From positions 7,161,534-7,225,533 of the forward strand of contig JABBOT010000012.1 of NCBI GenBank assembly GCA_016165875.1: a DNA stretch of 64,000 bases. The letters run 5' to 3'. Origin of the DNA: Acanthopleura granulata. Lineage: Eukaryota; Mollusca; Polyplacophora; Chitonida; Chitonidae. Position numbers and translations under genes: made by a program. Under the pieces are notes generated by a model. The model did not search any database. It had not been told where the DNA came from and was given only the letters and a program-made list of their open reading frames with translations. This document shows positions 11,768 through 21,943 of the stretch, one piece after another; the first letter of the stretch is position 1, and the number at the start of each line of letters is the position of its first letter.

Positions 11768-11929
11768 ATGGAGGGCTTCAGTGAGGGTTCCAGCTCTAGT
11801 TCTGATGATAGTGAATGTAACTTCGGCTTGCAAGGCTACCAGTTTGAATCGCAGAGGAATGAGGCTGAGAACAGTAGTTATACCGCGCATCAAGCTCAAA
11901 TGAGTGGGAACCGGGTATTCTGGCTTTGA
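11768..11929 (+). CDS. Possible small exon of a P2X7 C-terminal-domain-like protein
   Basis: Open frame of 53 codons from ATG 11768, opening with MEGF, then an acidic-serine tract (SSSSSDDSEC) and a G-Y-Q-F-E motif. Many invertebrate proteins carrying the P2X7-type cysteine-rich domain begin with an acidic serine stretch followed by a G-Y-x-F-E-P-like motif, so this may be a first exon or an old fragment. The diagnostic WCxCGxC cysteine cluster was not found downstream. A potential donor, CCG|GTATTC, lies near 11915. It could equally be a chance frame. Confidence 0.25.
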   Translation: MEGFSEGSSSSSDDSECNFGLQGYQFESQRNEAENSSYTAHQAQMSGNRVFWL

Positions 11930-12537
11930 CAGGGGCAATCTGTGAAAGGACAGGTTGCGCTCTCTGCCTTCAGGACATCGCAATTCAGACACATTTTGTC
12001 AGCCTACAGCCCGTTTACGCATGTAGACATGATGTGGCCTTCTAGTACATCTCAAACTCTTCTTTTTTAAAGTTGGCTTTAATAGAACTTAAAATCCACG
12101 ATTATCACGATGTAGGAACATATTTAGCAGTGACTGGAAATGCACGTTAATCAAATGGCAGACAGTGACGTCACAATGAATATTCAAGAGGAAGAAAGGA
12201 GGATTTTCAGTGGACAAGACTAAAACATGGCGGTACTTTCTATGTGCCCCGAATAGGTGGATTTTGTAAAATATGACGACGTTTAAAAGAGATTGTCTCT
12301 TTCACGAAACCTTTAAAAAATATATATATAAAAAAAAAATTGTATTCCACACAGTTTGTATAGCATACACTATAACTGCATAATTAGTGACTTACTCTGG
12401 CCAAATATGGCGAGATTTCAATGTTTTGGACAGTGTCGGGCGCTTTCCATCACCTGCCAGACTGATCTGCTCATGTAAGAACTCTCATAAGTATGTGAAA
12501 TATTCCAAATAACACGAAGTTTTCGCCGACATATTTG

Positions 12538-12620
12538 AATATCGACATCGATATGCAGGGCTATTTATCGATATAGATTATCGGTATCACTAAATGATTT
12601 ATCGACATCGATAATTCTCG
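12538..12620. repeat. Short ATCGACATCGATA repeat cluster
   Basis: ATCGACATCGATA occurs at 12541-12553 and again at 12601-12613, exactly 60 bp apart, with a related TTATCGATATAGATTATCGG between them. TATCGATA-like words are DREF binding sites in insects; whether that applies here is unknown. Confidence 0.5.
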
Positions 12621-13550
12621 ATTAAATGTTATTTTGAACCTCCCATACACGAGTGAAGCCTTAACATTAATACTGTAAGTGATGGGATAAAAATGATCGT
12701 ATAATGCGAGTGACTTTTTTTTTCATAAATTGATAAAATATTTGTCCGCACTAGTGCTTGTAGACTGTCAAATATATACAACTCCCTCGGTGGATTTGTC
12801 GGCAGGAATTAAACGGTCTGTTTCTTGACAGAGGCTTGGAATATCGGCGACAGGGGGTTCGCTTTTGTGGTCATCAGCCCACTGGTCTTCCCGAACGCAA
12901 AATTGTCGTCTGCACCGGGAGTGGCTACTTCCTGGCGAAATTGTTCTTTAAATCACTTTGCCTTGACTGATTTTTTTTTATATTTTATATACTTTCTTAG
13001 TTCTTTGGTGATTTGTGTTACTTGTCGATGGCGGTCCTGTGATGTCAAATAAACATTAACGTTATTGTAATTTACACCAGTTGTTCCGTTCATCCAAGAC
13101 GCTTTAATTCAAGTTATTTAAAAACAAAGCAAACAGAGATGTTTTAGGGTGCGTTTAGCGTTTTTTTGTCAATTCCAGAAAATCATCCTAGACGTCTTCT
13201 GTTTTAGATGGAGTAATTTTTTTCCAGGGCCTTCTAATCCAAGGTGTAAACAAGATATGGCAACACATTCGGCGGGTTGGATTAGATTCTCAAGACCCGG
13301 GCTAAAGCCTCTTCTTTACCAAATAAACACGTACATCACGCAGCAGTTTTACGGATCTCTGCACCATCTTTGGTGTTGCCTGAATGATTTCTAGCCTTTG
13401 ACAAGTAAGGTCGCCTGTTCAAACAGATGCAGCTCTCGCCTTATCGGAAATTAAATCTGAAGGTTTGTTGCCTACCGGCATGGCGTAGTGCTACGGATTG
13501 CTCTATCAGGTATTTTCCATTCATAAACCAGGCCACGTTTATACAAACCC
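12621..13550. other. Intergenic, no gene recognised
   Basis: T-rich stretches (for example 12714-12724) and short frames without motifs; nothing supportable. Confidence 0.4.
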
Positions 13551-13600
13551 AAAATATCCTCGAGTGTAGCAGAAAACACCAACCAAATAAATACATAAAT
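13551..13600 (+). mobile_element. SINE 3'-end fragment
   Basis: AAAATATCCTCGAGTG, then AAAACACCAACCAAATAAAT, matches only the last 50 bp of the common SINE, including its (AAAT)-type tail. Confidence 0.6.
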
Positions 13601-14544
13601 GTAACGCACGGCTACCCCTTGAAAGATTCGTGACAGGCTAGATCGTATTCGTTTTTATATGTTACATCACGTCCTCACTATTTCCATGCCTGGACATCAA
13701 TAGTCTGTGATATTGTGAACTTTTAGCATATTAGCATTTGGAGACGTTCGTGTAGCCCAGATACAAACCCATGGCCACTTCTTCCCACCAACACGCTGAT
13801 TATTAGATCGGCCATGCATAAGAAACGTATGGAAAAATACATTGATCTAGTAAATTTCCTCTCTAAAGTTCCTTCTTAAGGGACCAAATGATAAATTATA
13901 CTGGAGAAAAATTAAATATCGATGAGACAGAATCCTTATACTATTTTAAAGGCAATGCTGTAAGAGCATACATTGGAAAGGAAATTTCAGTAAAATGTCA
14001 CGTTCGTGTCGAGCGGAGTTAAATGATGTAATGCCAAATGTAGTTAGAGCAGATCCGGATGTTTCAAGTTGAAGAAATTCGTTGTCATTTAGCATCAATA
14101 GGACCCGTGAACTAGAGAGTCCTGGAAAATCCCCTTGAGGATTTGTCCGATTAGATCATTCTTTATTAATACAATGTCAATTGTTGGGGATATTGAAGGT
14201 AACGGAACAAACTGCGAACTCCTTTCTTACCGTTGGCAACAGGATTATGAGCATAAAAAGCATCATTTATGTTTTCTGTAAGACCATTTCTTGTCTACTA
14301 TATAGTAAATTAAATTGTTCACACCGGGAAATTAACCGCAATTTCTGTAGGAAAAGTGTATAGCTGGGCCCATTAGGAGCGGGAAATGAACAGAAAGGAT
14401 TTTTTGTCACGCTGAGGTCACTGGGGCTTTCCTTCTGTCACGGTACAAGTTATTGAGCATAATTCATATTGCGATCTATAAGCTTTGAGCCAATCTCCCC
14501 CTTCCTGAGTCTAGAATTTCAGAAAGCTTATCTTCCTGTTAGAA
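13601..14544. other. Intergenic; weak repeat similarity
   Basis: No gene. The segment at about 14025-14090 resembles 29495-29560 (AATGCCAAATGTAGTTAGAG against AATGTCAAATGCAGTTAGAG), another sign of old duplicated DNA. Confidence 0.4.
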
Positions 14545-14768
14545 TTAATCGAATACTGTAATCTTTTATTTTGTATTCCTGCATTAATTGGGATTCTTTT
14601 GGTGTACTAAGCGTCTCTGAGGCCTGGTCCTTTTGCGTTGTTTTCTTGTAATTGTATGTTAAAGGCGATGACAACACAGCATTTTGAGTAATTCTAAGCC
14701 AATGAAGTCAGATAAATTGCAGTTAAAATCACTACATTTTTTACCTAATTCGGCTTAAGCCCTGGTGC
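14545..14768 (+). repeat. Dispersed repeat A, left half of the interrupted copy
   Basis: Ends at the BEL/Pao insertion point. Contains the repeat A words GATGACAACACAG, TTTTGAGTAATT and TTCGGCTTAAG. The sequence resumes after the element at 22401. Confidence 0.65.
14764..14768 (+). repeat. BEL/Pao target-site duplication, left
   Basis: GGTGC directly before the left LTR; the same five bases follow the right LTR at 22401-22405. Five bases is the usual length for this superfamily. Confidence 0.9.
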
Positions 14769-15341
14769 TGTCACGCCTATCTTATACTGTGAACATGTAG
14801 AACTCTCCTGTGCCAGAGTTAGTTTTGGTGACATTACATATCAGAAAATCGTCGAGGCGTATTTCTCGTTCCTGTTATCTAAATGGCGCTCAAAGCTGAC
14901 AACAACCAAACAACCACAGTGTAAGTGTAACATTTACAGTTAGATACGCATGTACATATAAACGGGATCATGTACGGTGTTAAATTTGTCTTGAAAATAA
15001 GGCGTTTAAGGAGCGCGGTGACAGTTTGAGAGACAACAACAACGCTTGTGTTGAATTGTGTGCATTTCCATGCGAACTCCACGGGACTTATTGACACTCA
15101 ATGAAACGTAGGAAATACGCATTACATAACGTTGTGTATTTGCACCATTACATTATCGTTATGCCTGAACTTTCTCAACCTAGAACGTGTATGTTAAATT
15201 CAGTTGTTGATTGTTTCTACCGACACTGTTTTATTGTGTTTCAGTTATTTACCTCAGCATGGTTCGGCAATAAAGGCGACTTGTTGCAGAACTTTGCGTG
15301 GTTATCTAATCTGTTAAAGCCCTCCGGGGTGAGGCAGCACA
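14769..15341 (+). repeat. BEL/Pao 5' LTR (573 bp)
   Basis: Starts TGTCACGCC and ends GCAGCACA. Compared with the right LTR it contains 116 additional bases at 14889-15004, bounded by GGCG on each side (14885-14888 and 15001-15004). An AATAAA at 15269-15274 is the likely polyadenylation signal. An 82-codon open frame in the LTR is shared by both copies, but that follows from LTR identity and is not evidence of a gene. Confidence 0.95.
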
Positions 15342-15685
15342 GCAAATAAACTCTGACCGACTGGTTGTTTCCACGTTACCACGGACACAGGAGAGACCGC
15401 TACACGGCCAGCTTATACAGGAATAGCTATGGGCACTGGACATCGTTCATCGCACGACGCACCGAACAACGGTCAACGCCTGTTTCAGCGAACCCTTACA
15501 GCCTGTGCAACAGTGGACAAACCTCACAAAAACGGTAACCTGCGTAAAGGACCCTTGTGTATAATACATATGTATAGCACACACGAAACATTAATTTTCT
15601 TGATTCGCATAAGCCAATAAGGGCATTTATACATGCTATGCTTCGGTGAACTGTGTCCAGGAAAATCAAGAAAACATATCCCAGT
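15342..15685 (+). other. BEL/Pao 5' leader
   Basis: Between LTR and gag ATG. No TGG-starting primer site directly abuts the LTR. TGGTTGTTTCCACG at 15362, 20 bp downstream, is a possible one, but I cannot assign its tRNA. Confidence 0.45.
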
Positions 15686-18600
15686 ATGGATACCGATAAT
15701 ACAGACAACAGTGTTGCATCACCTTCCCAGGAAACATCAGCAAACACCATTATACAGCCAGACAAAACCATGAATAATTCTACATGCCATGAGTTGTCAG
15801 TTAAGCTAACAAATGCTTGGGAAACAGTTGAAGAACATTTAGATCAATGTGAAAACTGTCCAAATGAGTTAATAGCACTACGTAAAGCTGAGAGAGCATT
15901 ATCTCAATCTTATGACTCTTATCGGTCAACCTCAGCTCAATATATCGCTCTACTCCACGCGATAGACACTCAAGAAAGTACTGACGAGATAGAATTTCGT
16001 GTTTCTCTAAATATCGCGAACTCCGAAGTAGTAAACAAAGCCATGTCAGATGTCAACGAGCGTATTGACCGCGTATTGGAGACATTGTCGAACAGATCAA
16101 GAGACTCACGCTCTCACCACAGTAGATCGTCAGCGGTGTCTTTAATTGCCAAGATGCATGCCAGGGCCGAGGCAGCAAAGGCTAAGACAACCTTTAGTTT
16201 ACAAGAAGCTGACCTTCGTAAACGCCACGCGCAGATTAACGAACAGCAACAAATAGCCGCAGCCCGGTCTGCACGCGAAAAGGCCAATTTGGAAGCTGAT
16301 TTGAAAGTTTTGCAACAGCGAAAAGATGTGGCGGCAGCGGAAGCGGAACTCAGAGCAGTACAAGAAAGTGAAGTCAACATACCGTCACATCACGAGACAA
16401 TAAACCTCTTGCTACCATCTGAAAACCCAGTACAGCGAACACTGCGTTATGTTGAGAAGCACTCGATCGAAAATTCACATGAATGTTCCTTCGTCGGTAC
16501 TAATACTCGCAATGCACAAAATCTGTCTGGTGATCCAGTCATATCGCAAACACCGATTGCGCAACCTGATGTTTCAAACTGTTATACCGATACCTCTCCT
16601 AGAGCCCGGAAAAACCTGGAGAGTACGAATGTCGTCTCTCACAACGTCACACGTTCTGACCTCGACCCGAGAGGCCCAAGTTACGTACCCCAAGTTAACA
16701 GTCGACACAGTCAGGCTAACGGGAACACAATGGCTAATGACTTTACAACGTTCTTACTCAGACGGGACCTACTTCTGACAAGACTCTATCAGTTTAATGA
16801 TAAGCCAGAATCTTACACGATGTGGAAGTTGAGTTTTCAGAACGTTATGCAGGAATTACAAGTCAACCCCCGTGAAGAGCTAGACCTGTTAATTAAATGG
16901 CTCGGACCGGAATCCACGAAACACGCCCATAGTCTCCGAGCAGCCAATGCCAGAGATCCAGCAATGGGACGAAAAAGGGTCTGGGAACGTTTAGACGAAC
17001 GCTACGGCTGTCCAGAGATGGTTGAAGCGGCCTTGAGGTCAAAGCTTTCACATTTTCCAAAGCTGACGAACAGGGATGCTCCGAAATTGTACGAACTGTG
17101 CGATGTCCTCTCAGAGATTTCATCCATCAAGGAAGACCCTATGTACAAAACATCGCTCTCTTACTTCGACAGCTCGACTGGGATAATTCCAATCGTGAGC
17201 AAGCTTCCGTATGGTATGCAGGAAAAGTGGACAACGCATGCTTCGAACTTCAAAAAACAAAATGGAGTTACATTCCCACCATTCAGTTGTTTTGTGGACT
17301 TTATCAAGGAGCTCGCGAAAACGAAGAACGACCCAAGTTTTCGTTACGAAGAATCATCCCCCTCCTCCGTTAAAAACAGACAATCAGTTCAACCACATGA
17401 GAAAAGTGTTCTGACGAGAAAAACAGAAATCACGAAATCGGAAGATCCCGGAAAGGTCCTAAATCCGAGTGTTCATTGCCCCATTCACAAGACTAAGCAC
17501 CCACTTAACAGATGTAGGACGTTCAAGCAGAAGCCCATAGAAGAACGTAACAAACTCATAAAGGATTTTGGCATCTGTTTTAGATGCTGTGCAACGACCG
17601 AACACATGTCTCGTGAATGTAAGGCCGTCATCGAATGTTCCGAGTGTGGAAGCTCAAAACACCCTTCTGCATTACACAGAAATACAGAGGCTTCTGGGAA
17701 AACCGCAACAGTTCCTTCTTCCAGAGCTAATGGCGGGGAGAAAGTCTGTCTAGCAGGCGCAAATTCACCCTCACCCTCCTTACCAAATGTCACCTCTCAA
17801 TGCACGGAGATTTGTGGAGGAGACTTTGAAGGGAAATCATGTGGGAAAACCATACAAGTCAAAGTATATCCACAGGGAAACCCACAGATTGCACAAATCA
17901 TCTACGCTATTCTCGACGATCAAAGCAATGCGTCGTTAGCCCGCTCTGATTTCTTCAACCGTTTTACGTCAACTACGAGCACAATCCCATACACATTATC
18001 TTCATGTTCTGGACTTGTGCAAATGACCGGCAGGAAGGCCACGAACTTTATGGTAGAAGCCCTGGATGGGAGCACAGTTGTTCAGATTCCGACACTGATC
18101 GAGTGCAATCAGATTCCGAACATGAGACAAGAAATCCCCACATCGGAAGTTGCGCTCCACCACCCACATCTGTACAGTATTGCTCGACATATCCCGGCCA
18201 TAAATGACAACGCAGAAATCCTCCTCCTTATCGGGAGAGATGTTGTCGAAGCTCACCATGTTCTTGACCAACGCATCGGACCAAGAGGAACCCCGTATGC
18301 CCAAAAATTACCCTTGGGATGGGTAATAATAGGGGAGGCATGTTTAGGGAAGGTACACGCACCGAATATGGTGAATGTAAATAAAACCCACCTCCTGGAA
18401 AATGGACGTCGCTCAGTCTTCCGCCCATGTCCAAACAGATTTGACTTGAAGCAAACGTCTACGGACTACAGACTTTCAGGCGGCCCGATGATTCTTTCTG
18501 AAGATGATTACATCGACTCATCGCTCTTTGAAATCACAAAAAACGATAACAAAACAGGAATGTCTATGGAAGACAAGCTTTTCATAGAAATAATGGACAA

Positions 18601-21600
18601 AGGAGTCTACAGAGAGAAAGGAGGGAATTGGACTGCTCCGCTTCCTTTAAAAGGTCCTAGACCTCGGTTACCAAACAACCGCCAACTGGCTGTAAAACGA
18701 GCAAAGAATCTCCACAACAGCCTGCGAAAGGATCCCTTAAAGCGCGAACACTTCGTCAATTTTATGCAAGGCATACTTGACCAAAACCATGCAGAATTAG
18801 CGCCGCCGTTGAAAGACCAAGAAGAATGTTGGTATCTTCCGCTTTTCGGGGTTTATCACCCTAAGAAACCAGGCCAGATACGTGGTGTATTTGATTCCTC
18901 TGCCCAGTACGAAGGATTGTCTTTGAATAATGTTTTGCTGTGTGGACCAGACCTTACCAACAGCCTTTTAGGCATACTTCTTCGCTTTCGACTGGAACCT
19001 ATTGCAATGACAGGGGATATCGAACAGATGTTTCATTGTTTTCTGGTGAGGCCAGATCACAGAAACTTCTTAAGGTTTTTCTGGTACGAAGAGAACAACC
19101 CCGACAAAAACCTCGTCGAATACAGAATGAGAGTACACGTATTCGGCAACTGTGCCTCACCCGCAGTGGCAACATACGGTATTCGTAGAGCTGCAGAAGA
19201 AGCAGAACCCGTTTATGGATCTGACGTCAAGGAATTCGTTAACAAGGACTTCTACGTGGACGATGCGCTCAAGTCACTCTCTTCGCCCAATGATGCCATC
19301 GACCTGATGAAACGGACTCAAGAGGCTCTCATGCATGCTGGCAATCTACGTCTTCATAAAATTGCTTCCAATAGCGTAGAGGTAATGGAGGCTTTTCCGA
19401 CAGAGGACCGAGCCAAAGACTTGAAAGATCTGGATCTTGGATCAGATACCTTACCCCTTCAGAGAAGCTTAGGGCTTTATTGGGATCTCAAGTCCGACAC
19501 ATTCAGATTCCAGGTAAGCCCTCAGGACAAGCCATACACCAAGAGAGGGATTTTGTCTACGATAAACAGCCTCTATGACCCCTTAGGTTTTGTATCACCA
19601 GTCCTTATTCGTGGAAGAATATTCCTCAGAGAACTCATGGCGCAGAAGATGACATGGGACGAACCACTCTGCCCAGAGTTACAGAGGGAATGGAACAACT
19701 GGAAATTATCTCTCTCACTTCTCAATAATTTCCAGATACCAAGGTCATATGTTGGACTCTCTTTGAAGCACATGGATAACGTCGAACTCCATATTTTCTC
19801 AGATGCGTCTGAAAAGGCGATTGCGGCAGTGGCTTATCTCAGAGCTATAGACAACTATGGTAACACCCGCACTGGCTTTGTCTTAGGAAAGACAAAGGTC
19901 GCCCCTAAGCATGGGCACACGGTTCCCAGACTAGAATTGTGCGCCGCGGTTTTAGCAGTGGAAATTACAGAGACAATCTGTGATCATCTCAACCTGCCAT
20001 TGTCAATAGCCCATTTCTACACCGATAGCCGTATTGTTCTGGGCTATATCTGTAATCAAACCCGTCGCTTTTACGTTTACGTGAGCAACCGGATTGCACG
20101 CATCCGAAAGTCAACTGACCCAAGTCAGTGGAAGTATGTTTCTACACAACGTAACCCTGCAGACCAAGCAACTCGGTCTATCCCGTCGTCAGATCTTGAA
20201 AGAAGTACCTGGCTAACTGGCCCTTTCCAGCTGGATGAAGAGGACAGGGCAGAGTCTTACCCTCTGGAAGATCCCGACAACGACAAAGAACTAAGGCCCC
20301 AAGTTGTGACATTGGACACAAACGTTCAGATAAAGTTGGGACCTCATCGATTCGAACGATTTTCTTCGTGGAAGAGGCTCGTGAACGCAATCGTAAACCT
20401 GAGGAAACTTGCTATCTCTCGACATAAGGATACGAAACAGTTGGTAGATGGTGATTTATATGTCACTGCAGAGAAATTCATCATCAGACAGGTCCAGGAA
20501 GAGGTCTACGCTTCAGAAATCAAAGCACTCAAGGACGGCAAACCCTTGCCCACGAACAGTTCTCTGCTCCCACTGAATCCGCTCCTTGATGACACAGGCG
20601 TGTTGTGCGTTGGTGGCAGGCTTAACCGCTCTACATTGGCAACAGGAGAAAAGAATCCGTACATCATCCCCCCTCGGCATCACATTGCAACGTTACTCGT
20701 GAGGCACTATCACCAGAGTGTACAGCACCAGGGACGTCACTTAACAGAGTGCGCTGTGAGGTCAGGTGGATTGTGGATTATCGGAGGTAAACGGCTTATA
20801 GGTACAATCCTTCGTCGGTGCGTCATCTGTCGAAAACTTAGGGGGAAGGTGGCATGTCAGCAGATGGCCGACCTACCTTCAGATCGACATACAGGAGGCC
20901 CACCATTCACCTTCGTAGGAGTTGATACATTCGGACCATGGCCTGTTGTCTCAAGACGTACAAGAGGCGGTCAAGCAAGTAGTAAAAGATGGGCGATCCT
21001 GTTCACCTGTCTCGTTTCACGTGCCATACACATAGAAGTCATCGAGGATATAACCTCATCATCCTTTATCAACAGCCTTCGACGTTTCATTGCCGTCAGA
21101 GGAAAGGTGAAAGAGTTCCGATCGGACAGAGGGACAAATTTTATTGGAAGTCTGGACAGTCTTGAAATCGATTCGACTAAAATCGAGAATCCGGAAATCA
21201 AGCGCCTTTTGTACGACAAGGGCACGAAGTGGACGTTCAATCCTCCACACTCCTCACACATGGGTGGGGTGTGGGAGCGGATGATCGGGGTAACGAGGCG
21301 TATCCTAGACTCCATGTTATTACAAGCTAACACCAAGAGCCTCACACACGAAGTATTGTCTACCTTTTTGGCTGAAGTCTCGGCAATCGTTAATGCTCGA
21401 CCTCTAGTGCCGGTTTCGACTGACCCTAACGAACCCACTATTTTGTCTCCAGCGACACTCCTCACACAAAAGATGAACCAGAAAGTTGAGCTTGCAGAAC
21501 ATTTGGACATAAAAGACACTTACCGTGCCCAGTGGAAACACGTGCAGGTCTTGGCAGACACCTTCTGGAAATCTTGGAGGGAGGAATACCTTCAAGCACT

Positions 21601-21832
21601 ACAACCACGGCGCAAATGGCAGACTCCTCACCCTAATGTGAAAGTTGGAGATATTGTGCTCATGACAGATAAGGACACCCGCAGAAATGACTGGCCTAAT
21701 GGAATAGTTACCAAAGTCTTTCAGAGCGCGGACGGCAAAGTTAGGAAAGTGGAGATTCGTGCGACGAGAAATGGATCCATTACCACGTATCCTAGACCCA
21801 TTTCTGAGATTGTGCCGCTTCTCTCCGAGTGA
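15686..21832 (+). CDS. BEL/Pao gag-pol polyprotein
   Basis: An uninterrupted 2,048-codon frame from ATG 15686 (an in-frame TGA at 15647 limits any earlier start). In order: an Ala/Glu/Lys/Arg-rich coiled coil (about 150-230), a DUF1759-like gag region (about 356-540), Cys/His zinc knuckles (about 598-669), and a retropepsin-like DUF1758 region with D-D-Q-S at 744-747. The reverse transcriptase follows, with YVDD at 1190-1193, then the Pao-type linker (LYDPLGFVSP) and an RNase H-like region (FSDAS, D1373). The integrase has an HHCC zinc finger (about 1673-1718) and catalytic D1747, D1814 and E1864, followed by a DUF5641-like C-terminus (about 1955-2048). All key residues of RT and integrase are present. 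It would make the virus-like particle and copy and insert the element. No frameshift separates gag from pol. Confidence 0.97.
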   Translation: MDTDNTDNSVASPSQETSANTIIQPDKTMNNSTCHELSVKLTNAWETVEEHLDQCENCPNELIALRKAERALSQSYDSYRSTSAQYIALLHAIDTQESTDEIEFRVSLNIANSEVVNKAMSDVNERIDRVLETLSNRSRDSRSHHSRSSAVSLIAKMHARAEAAKAKTTFSLQEADLRKRHAQINEQQQIAAARSAREKANLEADLKVLQQRKDVAAAEAELRAVQESEVNIPSHHETINLLLPSENPVQRTLRYVEKHSIENSHECSFVGTNTRNAQNLSGDPVISQTPIAQPDVSNCYTDTSPRARKNLESTNVVSHNVTRSDLDPRGPSYVPQVNSRHSQANGNTMANDFTTFLLRRDLLLTRLYQFNDKPESYTMWKLSFQNVMQELQVNPREELDLLIKWLGPESTKHAHSLRAANARDPAMGRKRVWERLDERYGCPEMVEAALRSKLSHFPKLTNRDAPKLYELCDVLSEISSIKEDPMYKTSLSYFDSSTGIIPIVSKLPYGMQEKWTTHASNFKKQNGVTFPPFSCFVDFIKELAKTKNDPSFRYEESSPSSVKNRQSVQPHEKSVLTRKTEITKSEDPGKVLNPSVHCPIHKTKHPLNRCRTFKQKPIEERNKLIKDFGICFRCCATTEHMSRECKAVIECSECGSSKHPSALHRNTEASGKTATVPSSRANGGEKVCLAGANSPSPSLPNVTSQCTEICGGDFEGKSCGKTIQVKVYPQGNPQIAQIIYAILDDQSNASLARSDFFNRFTSTTSTIPYTLSSCSGLVQMTGRKATNFMVEALDGSTVVQIPTLIECNQIPNMRQEIPTSEVALHHPHLYSIARHIPAINDNAEILLLIGRDVVEAHHVLDQRIGPRGTPYAQKLPLGWVIIGEACLGKVHAPNMVNVNKTHLLENGRRSVFRPCPNRFDLKQTSTDYRLSGGPMILSEDDYIDSSLFEITKNDNKTGMSMEDKLFIEIMDKGVYREKGGNWTAPLPLKGPRPRLPNNRQLAVKRAKNLHNSLRKDPLKREHFVNFMQGILDQNHAELAPPLKDQEECWYLPLFGVYHPKKPGQIRGVFDSSAQYEGLSLNNVLLCGPDLTNSLLGILLRFRLEPIAMTGDIEQMFHCFLVRPDHRNFLRFFWYEENNPDKNLVEYRMRVHVFGNCASPAVATYGIRRAAEEAEPVYGSDVKEFVNKDFYVDDALKSLSSPNDAIDLMKRTQEALMHAGNLRLHKIASNSVEVMEAFPTEDRAKDLKDLDLGSDTLPLQRSLGLYWDLKSDTFRFQVSPQDKPYTKRGILSTINSLYDPLGFVSPVLIRGRIFLRELMAQKMTWDEPLCPELQREWNNWKLSLSLLNNFQIPRSYVGLSLKHMDNVELHIFSDASEKAIAAVAYLRAIDNYGNTRTGFVLGKTKVAPKHGHTVPRLELCAAVLAVEITETICDHLNLPLSIAHFYTDSRIVLGYICNQTRRFYVYVSNRIARIRKSTDPSQWKYVSTQRNPADQATRSIPSSDLERSTWLTGPFQLDEEDRAESYPLEDPDNDKELRPQVVTLDTNVQIKLGPHRFERFSSWKRLVNAIVNLRKLAISRHKDTKQLVDGDLYVTAEKFIIRQVQEEVYASEIKALKDGKPLPTNSSLLPLNPLLDDTGVLCVGGRLNRSTLATGEKNPYIIPPRHHIATLLVRHYHQSVQHQGRHLTECAVRSGGLWIIGGKRLIGTILRRCVICRKLRGKVACQQMADLPSDRHTGGPPFTFVGVDTFGPWPVVSRRTRGGQASSKRWAILFTCLVSRAIHIEVIEDITSSSFINSLRRFIAVRGKVKEFRSDRGTNFIGSLDSLEIDSTKIENPEIKRLLYDKGTKWTFNPPHSSHMGGVWERMIGVTRRILDSMLLQANTKSLTHEVLSTFLAEVSAIVNARPLVPVSTDPNEPTILSPATLLTQKMNQKVELAEHLDIKDTYRAQWKHVQVLADTFWKSWREEYLQALQPRRKWQTPHPNVKVGDIVLMTDKDTRRNDWPNGIVTKVFQSADGKVRKVEIRATRNGSITTYPRPISEIVPLLSE

Positions 21833-21933
21833 TGATATTGATTTATGACCATATTTCTTCCAGGCAGCTACTCTAGATCAGTGATCCATTGGATGACCCA
21901 TGTTTGTGTTAAATAATATCATAATCTGATATT

Positions 21934-21943
21934 AGGCGGGGAG
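21934..21943 (+). promoter_or_regulatory. BEL/Pao polypurine tract
   Basis: AGGCGGGGAG lies directly before the right LTR, where plus-strand DNA synthesis is primed. It has one pyrimidine. Confidence 0.7.

Noticed and set aside
15101..15349. 82-codon open frame repeated at 22160
   Set aside because: It lies in the BEL/Pao LTRs; the identical frame in both places follows from LTR identity, and no domain is seen.
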